From Bacteroidales bacterium M8 (GTDB lineage Bacteria; Bacteroidota; Bacteroidia; Bacteroidales; Muribaculaceae), in assembly GCA_001689495.1 (NCBI GenBank), contig LUJS01000045.1:19417-48064 (forward strand): a stretch of 28,648 bases of DNA, read 5' to 3'. The notes under the pieces are model-generated. The model was given only the letters and a program-made list of their open reading frames with translations. It was not told the DNA's origin and made no database searches. Position numbers and translations under genes: made by a program. Numbering within the stretch: position 1 is the stretch's first letter; each line of letters starts with the position of its first letter. Positions 22,760 to 28,648 of the stretch are shown here, piece by piece.

Positions 22760-24549
22760 TTCCTGCCCTCCCTGAACAGATGGGTGAACGTGCGGTCATA
22801 GAGCCTCGACAGCCCCTCGCGGTTGTCTATGGCATCGCCCACCACCAGCAGCGTGGTCAGCGTGAGCCCGTTGTCCCTGACGATGCGTGCCAGATCCCTG
22901 AGCTGTCCGCGATAGATGCGCTGTTCGGGCCACGTGAGCTTGTAGCAGGCGGCCACGGGGGTCTCGGGGGGATACTCCTCGAGCAGCTGGGCCTGAACAT
23001 CCTCGACAATCCCGGCGCTGAGATATATGCACATGGTGCTCTGCGACCGCGCCAGCATCGAGAGCTTCTCGCGCGGAGGCATGGTGGTGCGCCCCTCGCC
23101 GCGGGTCAGTATTATGCTCTGCACCTTCTCGGGGATGGTAAACTGCGAGCGCAGCTCGGCCGCGGCAGCCTGAAACGACGATATGCCGGGGGTGATGTGA
23201 TACTCCATGCCGTGGCGGTCGAAGTATGCCATCTGCTCCTGTATCGCGCCATATATGCAGGGGTCGCCGGTGTGCAGGCGCACCACGGCGAGGCCGCGGT
23301 CATAGAATCGGCGCATCAGCTCGAACTGCTCCTCGAGGTCGAGGTCGGCCGACGAACGCACCGTGCATCCCGGCTTGGCGCACTCGGTGAGCGCGCGGGG
23401 CACCAGACTGCCGGCATAGAGTATCAGGTCGGCCTCCATGAGGAATCTGCGCCCCCTCACCGACACCAGATCGGGGTCGCCGGGACCGGCGCCGACTATC
23501 TCGATGTGGCCGCGGCGCGTGGCGCTGCGGTCCATGGCAACGGCATAGGTGAAGTCGGCACCCTCGGACAGCTTGCCTTTACGTTTCTCAATCAGCAGCG
23601 GCCCGAGATCCGAGGCCATCAGGGCCGAACTCTCGGCCACTCCGGCCACTCCCGTCACTTCGCGCACGTGTTCCGAGGGGTTGGGCACCTCTATCCCGGC
23701 CAGTTCGGAGGCCGCATAGACATTGACCCCGGCGTCGGGCCACACCCGTGACATGGCCTCGATGAGTGGTTCGTCCTTCTTGAGCTCGATGGTGTTGATG
23801 GTGCGCACCGATAGCGGGCTCAGGCCCTCCCGCTCCATGTCGGCCATGATGTGGGCCGGGATGCCTTCGGGGTTGCAGTCGCGCCGGCACCCTATGCCGA
23901 TGTCGAGCACCCGAGGGTGATAGTGCAGCACCTGCGTGCCCTCGAGGGCGTATATCCTCGGGGTCACCGCGATGACGAGGTCATGTCCCTTGGCCTCGCC
24001 TATATTCTTTATGACAGTCACGTGCGGGGGCAGCGAGCTCTCGAGCCGCGACGTGGCCGGGCTCTTGATGTCGAGCAGCAGGGCCACGGGCCTCCCTCCG
24101 ACAAAACTGAATATGGCGCGGTTCATCTCCTGAGGGGTGGCCTCGGTGAGCCATCCGTTGTCGGCTGCAAGCGTGTCGAGAGCCCACAGGCCCTCGCCGT
24201 CGCTCTGGGTTGTGATGACCGCCTCGGCGCCCAGACGACGTGCCAGACGACGTGCCAGCGCGTTGGCCCCGCCGACGTGACCCGACAGCACCGGTATCAC
24301 GTAGTGCCCGGCCGAGTCGACGCAGACCACGGCGGGGTCGGTGTGCTTGTCGGCCACGAGGGGCAGGATGGTGCGCACGCATATCCCCATGGCGCCGACA
24401 AAGATTATGGCGCCGGCGTCTCCGAGCATTTCGGCGGTCAGCTCTGAGCGACGCACCGTCGTGGTCTCCTCGCCGAGCTCGCCGGCGATGGCGCGGGCCG
24501 TCTCGAGCCCGGCATCGGTAACATATACTGTCAGTATGTTCTGTTTCAT
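22756..24549 (-). CDS. cbiG-cbiF: Cobalt-precorrin-5A hydrolase / precorrin-4 C11-methyltransferase fusion
   Basis: A 597-residue fusion. Residues 1 to about 340 are CbiG, which opens the delta-lactone of cobalt-precorrin-5A and releases acetaldehyde: FVGAMGICVR, PVLSGHVGGANALARRLA, and a C-terminal half with DIGIGCRRDC and NVYAASELAGI. From about residue 347 is CbiF/CobM, the S-adenosylmethionine methyltransferase acting at C11: GAGPGDPDLVSVRG, LYAGSLVP, RLHTGDPCIYGAIQEQM, TPGISSFQAAAAEL. The two act on consecutive intermediates. A 12-base tandem duplication (24231-24254) repeats ARRL in CbiG. Overlaps both neighbours by 4 bases. Confidence 0.94.
   Translation of the reverse strand: MKQNILTVYVTDAGLETARAIAGELGEETTTVRRSELTAEMLGDAGAIIFVGAMGICVRTILPLVADKHTDPAVVCVDSAGHYVIPVLSGHVGGANALARRLARRLGAEAVITTQSDGEGLWALDTLAADNGWLTEATPQEMNRAIFSFVGGRPVALLLDIKSPATSRLESSLPPHVTVIKNIGEAKGHDLVIAVTPRIYALEGTQVLHYHPRVLDIGIGCRRDCNPEGIPAHIMADMEREGLSPLSVRTINTIELKKDEPLIEAMSRVWPDAGVNVYAASELAGIEVPNPSEHVREVTGVAGVAESSALMASDLGPLLIEKRKGKLSEGADFTYAVAMDRSATRRGHIEIVGAGPGDPDLVSVRGRRFLMEADLILYAGSLVPRALTECAKPGCTVRSSADLDLEEQFELMRRFYDRGLAVVRLHTGDPCIYGAIQEQMAYFDRHGMEYHITPGISSFQAAAAELRSQFTIPEKVQSIILTRGEGRTTMPPREKLSMLARSQSTMCIYLSAGIVEDVQAQLLEEYPPETPVAACYKLTWPEQRIYRGQLRDLARIVRDNGLTLTTLLVVGDAIDNREGLSRLYDRTFTHLFREGRK
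24231..24254. repeat. 12-bp tandem duplication inside cbiG
   Basis: ccagacgacgtg occurs twice in a row, adding one Ala-Arg-Arg-Leu unit (residues about 98-106) to a helix of CbiG. It is in frame and probably harmless. Confidence 0.8.
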
Positions 24550-25733
24550 TTAACTGCCTTGATGATTGTGATGGGGTTGTGGTCGTCGAGGGCCAGACGG
24601 TGCCTCTCGGTCACGGTGAGTCCGGCCCCGGCGGCACCCGCGACGAATGCCTCGCAGGTCGCCTCGCTGACCGAGTTGAACACCACCGCGCCGCCGGGAG
24701 CAAGCACGGCGGCAATGCGCCCGAGCATCTCGCCGAGCCGTCCGCCGTGACCGCCGATAAAGACTGCGTCGGGGGCGGGATAACGGCTCAGGTCGAGCTC
24801 CATGAAGTCGCCGATGACCGTCTCTATGCCCGGGGTGCCGTGTCGGCGGGTGTTGGCCTGCATGAGCCGCTCCCCCTCGGGACGGCGCTCGAAGGCCGTG
24901 ACCGTGAGGTGCGGAAACTGCATCCGGGCCTCGATGGACACCGACCCCGTGCAGAAACCAACGTCCCACAGCGAACGGCGTCCGCGCAGGCCGAGCATCG
25001 AGAGGGTCAGCAGCCTCACGGGCATCTTGGTTATCATGTTGACACGTCCGTCGAGCAGCTCGAAGTCGCTCTCGGGTATCCCGAAGGGACGCGGACGCGC
25101 GCATGTCTGCCTGAGTATGATGCAATTCGGCATCTTCCACTCGCGACGGGAGGCTTCGGCCAAACTCAGGGTGGTGACGCACTCGTCCGACGGATTGCCC
25201 AGATTCTCGCCCACGCTCATCACATAGTTGTCATATCCGTATTCCAGCATCCTCCGCGCCACGGCATCGGGGGTACGGGTGCGGTCGGTCAGGACCCCTA
25301 TAAGGGGGGCTCCCTCTATGAGCGGGGCGTCAAGATTGGCCCAAGGCCGTCCGGTCAGCGATATGGCGCGCATGTCCTGATATGGCATCACCAGCCTGTG
25401 GGCCAGCGTCTGCAATGAATTGAATGTCGGACAGACCGTGATGCGGCTGTCGGGAAACTCGCGCTGCAGCGTCCCGGCAAAGCCGAAAAACAGCGGGTCG
25501 CCCGAGGCGAAGACCACTATCTCGCCGCCGTGACGGCGATACTCGTCGAACACCCCTGTCAGGGGCACCGTTATGTCTATCCACTCCGCCCCCTCGGGCA
25601 ACACGTCGCGCACCAGCTCGCGGTGTCTGCGTCCGCCCGAGAACATCGTGCCCCTGCTCACGGCCTCGACGGCCTCGGGACAGAGCCAGAGATCGGCCGA
25701 GTCGCCGATGCCGATGACCGTAAAGCTACACAT
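24546..25733 (-). CDS. cbiET: Precorrin-6Y C5,15-methyltransferase (decarboxylating)
   Basis: A 395-residue CobL-type fusion. The N-terminal CbiE half (about 1-190) is a tetrapyrrole methyltransferase fold: FTVIGIGDSADLW, VFASGDPLFFGFAG, TVCPTFNSLQTLAHRL. The C-terminal CbiT half (about 200-395) is a Rossmann S-adenosylmethionine enzyme with LWDVGFCTGSVSIEA, FERRPEGERLMQAN and PDAVFIGGHGG. Together they methylate C5 and C15 and decarboxylate the ring C acetate. The Met at 25733 (MCSFTVIGIG) is preferred over an in-frame start at 25811, because the extra residues lie over cbiC and precede the conserved first strand. It overlaps cbiH-cbiC by 8 bases. Confidence 0.93.
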   Translation of the reverse strand: MCSFTVIGIGDSADLWLCPEAVEAVSRGTMFSGGRRHRELVRDVLPEGAEWIDITVPLTGVFDEYRRHGGEIVVFASGDPLFFGFAGTLQREFPDSRITVCPTFNSLQTLAHRLVMPYQDMRAISLTGRPWANLDAPLIEGAPLIGVLTDRTRTPDAVARRMLEYGYDNYVMSVGENLGNPSDECVTTLSLAEASRREWKMPNCIILRQTCARPRPFGIPESDFELLDGRVNMITKMPVRLLTLSMLGLRGRRSLWDVGFCTGSVSIEARMQFPHLTVTAFERRPEGERLMQANTRRHGTPGIETVIGDFMELDLSRYPAPDAVFIGGHGGRLGEMLGRIAAVLAPGGAVVFNSVSEATCEAFVAGAAGAGLTVTERHRLALDDHNPITIIKAVK

Positions 25734-27123
25734 CTCGACCGGGTTTGAGTCCGTCGGCGTCGGGGCGGCACAGTATGGCGTTGACCAGCGTCGCCGCCAG
25801 ATTGCTGCCACCCTTGCGCCCCTCGACTATGATCTTGGGCACCGAGGCGAATGTCCTGACCATGTGCTTGCTCTCGCACACATGCACGAAACCCACCGGA
25901 GCGGCCACTATGCCGCAGGGATCTGCCGCGCCGTGGCGCATCAGGTCGCACAGCTCCATCAGGGCCGTGGGCGCGTTGCCGAACACATAGAGTGCGCCCG
26001 GATGCTCGCGCGCGGCTATGCGTATGCCCGCCTGAGTGCGCGTGATGCCCAGCCGCGAGGCCATCTCGGCCACCTCGGGGTGGTGCAGATAGCACTTCAC
26101 CTCAAGTCCGAGCCGCTCCAGCGCACCCTTGCGGATGCCCGAGGCCGCCATGGTCACGTCGGTCACGATGACCCGCTCGCGCCCCGAGGCCAGCGTGTCG
26201 TATATGCGCTGCAGCGCGTCGGGGTCGGCCTTGACCACATCCTCCATGTCGAAGTCTGCGGTGGTGTGTATGGCGTGGAGCATGGCCCACTTCAGGTCGA
26301 GAGGTATGTCTGGGCGGCGCATCTCCGACTCGATGGTGCGGAAGCTCTTCATCATTATGCTCTGTCCCAGCGAGGCATCCCCCTCGGGCTCGCGCGAGTA
26401 GTATCCGCGCGGAGTTATCATCACCCCGTCGCGCACGAAGGTCTGCGAATTGCCTATTATCACCACCGTGAACATGTCTACGCTCTCGGGGTCGAACTCG
26501 CCTAAAGTCGTGGTCCACACGCTCTGCTCGGGGCGTCCCGCCTGCCTCACGCATCCCACCGGGGTCTGAGGCGCGCGGTGTTGCAGGAACAGCTCCCTGA
26601 GCCTCGGCAACTGCCAGTATCGTTTGGTCGAGCGCGGGTTATAGATGGCCGTCACGAAGTCGGCTGATGCCGCCGCCACGATGCGCCGCTCTATCAGCGG
26701 CCACGGTGTCATGAGGTCGCTCAGCGAGATGGCGCAGAAGTCGTGGCTGACGGGCGCGCCGAGCAGGGCCGCGGCCTTCTGGAACGCGCTCACGCCGGCT
26801 ATGACCTCTATGTCTATGTCGATGCCCTTCTCGGCCCGCATCTCCATCATCAGCGGCGCCATGCCATATATGCCGGCGTCGCCCGACGAGATGACACACA
26901 CCTCGAGTCCGCGCGCGGCAGCCTCGAACGCCGCCTCGGCACGGGCCCGTTCCTGCCTCATGCCCGACCCTATTATCTCGACGCCCGGCTTGAGCAGCGG
27001 CTCGACAAACGGCAGATAGTATTTATATCCGGCCACGGCATCGGCACGGCTCAGGGCCGCGACGGCAGCGGCGGTCATCTCCTCGGCCCCGCCCGGCCCG
27101 ATACCAACAACGGTGATACTCAT
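25726..27123 (-). CDS. cbiH-cbiC: Precorrin-3B C17-methyltransferase / precorrin-8X methylmutase fusion
   Basis: A 465-residue fusion and first gene of the operon. Residues 1 to about 240 are CbiH/CobJ, which methylates C17 with ring contraction: VVGIGPGG (5-12), VISSGDAGIYGMAP (77-90), EVIAGVSAFQKAAALLGAP, and YNPRSTKR. From about 250 is CbiC/CobH, which moves the methyl group from C11 to C12: a catalytic His286 in AIHTTADFD, VTDVTMAASGI, and GFVHVCESK followed by EGRKGGSNLAATLVNA. CbiC and CbiH are not consecutive in the pathway. The start lies about 32 bases after a strong promoter box. Confidence 0.94.
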   Translation of the reverse strand: MSITVVGIGPGGAEEMTAAAVAALSRADAVAGYKYYLPFVEPLLKPGVEIIGSGMRQERARAEAAFEAAARGLEVCVISSGDAGIYGMAPLMMEMRAEKGIDIDIEVIAGVSAFQKAAALLGAPVSHDFCAISLSDLMTPWPLIERRIVAAASADFVTAIYNPRSTKRYWQLPRLRELFLQHRAPQTPVGCVRQAGRPEQSVWTTTLGEFDPESVDMFTVVIIGNSQTFVRDGVMITPRGYYSREPEGDASLGQSIMMKSFRTIESEMRRPDIPLDLKWAMLHAIHTTADFDMEDVVKADPDALQRIYDTLASGRERVIVTDVTMAASGIRKGALERLGLEVKCYLHHPEVAEMASRLGITRTQAGIRIAAREHPGALYVFGNAPTALMELCDLMRHGAADPCGIVAAPVGFVHVCESKHMVRTFASVPKIIVEGRKGGSNLAATLVNAILCRPDADGLKPGRDV

Positions 27124-27154
27124 ATCCTATATGATTCTTCGTGATTATAGACTA

Positions 27155-27186
27155 CAAAAATAGTCATTTCCACCCGAATCTGCAAA
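27155..27186 (-). promoter_or_regulatory. Promoter of the cobalamin operon
   Basis: On the minus strand TTTG (27183-27186), a 20-base spacer and TATTTTTG (27155-27162) form a full consensus. Transcription should start near 27149, leaving a leader of about 25 bases. That is too short for a cobalamin riboswitch; I also saw no B12-box-like sequence up to 27360. Confidence 0.75.
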
Positions 27187-27300
27187 AGCAACCAACCCCA
27201 ACAAAGTGGATATGGTGGGTACCTCTCAAAAATTATTTAATTGACATTATTGTCTCTTGAATTTCTCCATTATCCTCCATTGTAATCTGTTTTGTAAGAT

Positions 27301-27335
27301 AAAAAAACAGCAGGATGTTCATTCTTCCTACTGTT
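27301..27335 (-). terminator. Intrinsic terminator of the restriction-modification pair
   Basis: The stem pairs 27306-27315 (aacagcagga) with 27326-27335 (tcctactgtt) with one non-Watson-Crick position. On the minus strand it is followed by seven T residues (27301-27307). It lies about 28 bases past the methyltransferase stop and insulates the cobalamin promoter from upstream transcription. Confidence 0.8.
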
Positions 27336-27363
27336 TAATTGTTCTTAAAAACAACAATTAATT

Positions 27364-27951
27364 CTATACATCAAATAGCTGCAGCTCATTAACTATTAAT
27401 TGCTGCTTTATCTTCTTTAAGGCAGATATGTCTATTGCTGCTCCATATTGAGTGAAGTGCTCAATAAAACCTTTTACGTTATTACCCCAATAAATAAGAC
27501 AGCACGCCATTGGCGCCCCTTTCTCATGCTCAACCCCATCAACGTAAAATCTCAATCTAGTGTCTGCTAAAAAACAAATTGCATCAGCAGCTCCAAAAAT
27601 GTATTTTTTCCAATGAGAGGTATTAGTTGCAACGGGTATTAAGGCAATAACTTCAGCATTGTACTTATCGTGAGAATAAGAACATTTAGCTAACCAATTT
27701 TTTATTGTTGTTCGTCTGATTCTGTCTGCCCCATATGGTGGATTAACATAAATAGTCCTATAATTCCATTCAGACATTAGGCCATCTGTTTCTGGAAGCA
27801 TAAATTCTGTATTTGCACCAACCATAGAAAAATTATTGGAACATGGATCAAGTTCGATTTCACCATTCCAAAAACATTTTATTGCTTCAATATATTTTGG
27901 TGGAGTACACCAACTTTGGCTCAGCGTGTTTACTTTGCGTCCTGCTGTCAT
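27364..27951 (-). CDS. DNA N6-adenine methyltransferase (phage Dam-like)
   Basis: A 195-residue protein of the phage-type DNA adenine methylase family. Marks are WCTPPKYIEAI near residue 14, ELDPCS (33-38), the catalytic NPPYG (70-74), and a C-terminal PMACCLIYWG. It should transfer a methyl group from S-adenosylmethionine to N6 of adenine; the target sequence cannot be read from the protein. It is AT-rich compared with the cobalamin genes. The nuclease gene upstream ends 1 base before its ATG, so it is very likely the protecting partner of a type II restriction system. Confidence 0.85.
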   Translation of the reverse strand: MTAGRKVNTLSQSWCTPPKYIEAIKCFWNGEIELDPCSNNFSMVGANTEFMLPETDGLMSEWNYRTIYVNPPYGADRIRRTTIKNWLAKCSYSHDKYNAEVIALIPVATNTSHWKKYIFGAADAICFLADTRLRFYVDGVEHEKGAPMACCLIYWGNNVKGFIEHFTQYGAAIDISALKKIKQQLIVNELQLFDV

Positions 27952-27952
27952 A

Positions 27953-28633
27953 TCACTTTTTATAAAGAAGTTTATATAACTGTTGCTTTATTTCCTCTAT
28001 GGTCATGCCATCTGGTGAAATTACATTGAACCAATTCTCTACCAAAGAAATATTCTCTTTAAAAAACTTGGTTAATGCTATATGAGCATCTATGGAAATC
28101 TTTGATTTGGTAAATGTATTTGTCTTCTTTCCTTCTCTATAACTGCCAATAAAAGCATTCTGAATAGGAAGATATTCGGGCAACGGTTGTAATATCGTCC
28201 TTTCAATAAAAGAATATAATCCTTCATCAGTTAGAAAAAGTAGTCTGTCATAACTTTGAGCTAACACTTTTAGTTCCTTATTCATATCTTTGGAAGTAAA
28301 CCAATTCATATCTTTGGAAGTAAACCAATTTCCATGGTTGCTGATAACACCAAAAGAAAGAATAAAATCTTCTAAACGATCAGATTGCATACAGTCAATT
28401 AAGGCATCTTCATACTTTTCCGTGTGCATTACTCCGTCTTTGAAATATACACCATATACATTACCGTATTTATCCCTGATTTTTTGTAATGATGAAGATT
28501 TCAGTGCTACATATGCTCCTTGTTTAGCCTTCTCAATAGTTTGTGGACCTTTCTTTTGGCCTTCCTCAACTCCTACTCTTTTACATTCAAACATTGCAGC
28601 AGCCTGTTCTGGCAAGAAAGATAAAATAAACAC
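27953..28633 (-). pseudogene. Type II restriction endonuclease, 5'-incomplete and possibly frameshifted
   Basis: The frame encodes 226 residues including MFECKRVGVEEGQKKGPQTI, a PD-(D/E)xK-type catalytic segment with Glu-Cys-Lys, then GAYVALKS and an all-alpha-looking remainder. The first catalytic Asp, expected some residues before ExK, is missing. The frame is closed by TAG at 28634-28636, only 12 bases from the window end, leaving GTG 28633 or ATG 28594 as starts. A second frame is open from the window edge to 28587 and reads AIPLGVYFIFL, which looks like a natural upstream strand. A single-base frameshift between about 28590 and 28633, or a start just here, are both possible. An 8-residue tandem repeat (28283-28330) is a second anomaly. 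The methyltransferase gene follows after 1 base. Confidence 0.6.
28283..28330. repeat. Perfect 24-bp tandem duplication inside the nuclease gene
   Basis: 28283-28306 and 28307-28330 are identical. The duplication is in frame and repeats the eight residues NWFTSKDM. Lack of any difference suggests it is recent. Confidence 0.95.
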
Positions 28634-28648
28634 CTAACGGAATAGCAA

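Noticed and set aside
25734..25811. N-terminal extension of cbiET
   Set aside because: It lies over the end of cbiC and precedes the conserved first strand FTVIGIG.
21317..26505. Long plus-strand open frames opposite cbiP, cbiG-cbiF, cbiET and cbiH-cbiC
   Set aside because: Antisense shadows of high-GC genes with His/Arg/Gly-rich translations; the minus-strand frames have complete catalytic motifs.
27124..27363. Cobalamin riboswitch or small gene before the cobalamin operon
   Set aside because: No B12-box-like sequence seen, promoter leaves a leader of about 25 bases, and the rest holds only the terminator of the restriction-modification pair.

Overview
The window looks like a chromosome segment from a GC-rich Bacteroidales bacterium, probably a gut Muribaculaceae-type organism. 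The basis is gene content (DUF2851, Bacteroidales-style CbiJ-CbiD, CbiG-CbiF and CbiH-CbiC fusions, a lipoprotein TPR regulator) and promoters of the Bacteroidetes form TTTG-N19/20-TAnnTTTG. The lineage is an inference; no rRNA or tRNA is present to confirm it.

Layout. 1-1150 is non-coding and repeat-rich: a leftward promoter at the edge, a long hairpin, then a mosaic of GC-rich palindromic modules with a large nested inverted repeat. 1348-3012 (-) is a TPR lipoprotein with one membrane span. 3084-3510 is a second mosaic block with the same modules in a different order. 3635-7612 (+) is a proC-proB-proA operon (glutamate to proline) plus a secreted carboxypeptidase-regulatory-like protein. 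7765-9061 (+) is an atypical OmpR-type response regulator and rnhB. 9051-13469 (-) is a leftward group: a SIS-domain sugar-phosphate isomerase, a degenerate PfkB-like protein, a TPR protein, ribH and DUF2851, with a pair of overlapping hairpins between the last two. 13537-14596 holds a REP-associated tyrosine transposase (RAYT) with an unexplained C-terminal domain, bracketed by identical hairpin repeats.

14578-27123 (-) is a long cobalamin operon, transcribed right to left: cbiH-cbiC, cbiE-cbiT, cbiG-cbiF, cbiP, cobD, cbiB, an embedded AbiE-like toxin-antitoxin pair, cbiA, a PduO-type adenosyltransferase and cbiJ-cbiD. It covers most corrin-ring methylation and contraction steps, both glutamine-dependent amidases, adenosylation and aminopropanol attachment. 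The C20 methyltransferase (CbiL), cobalt chelatase and lower-ligand genes (CobU, CobT, CobS) are not in the window. A promoter lies about 30 bases before the first gene and I see no B12 riboswitch. 27364-28633 (-) is an AT-rich type II restriction-modification pair whose nuclease is incomplete and possibly frameshifted.

The points most worth a second look are the permuted palindromic mosaic, the RAYT with its extra domain and REP pair (one REP supplies the end of cbiD), the toxin-antitoxin pair inside the cobalamin operon, the response regulator with Glu at the phosphorylation site, and the mutually exclusive hairpins before the DUF2851 gene.
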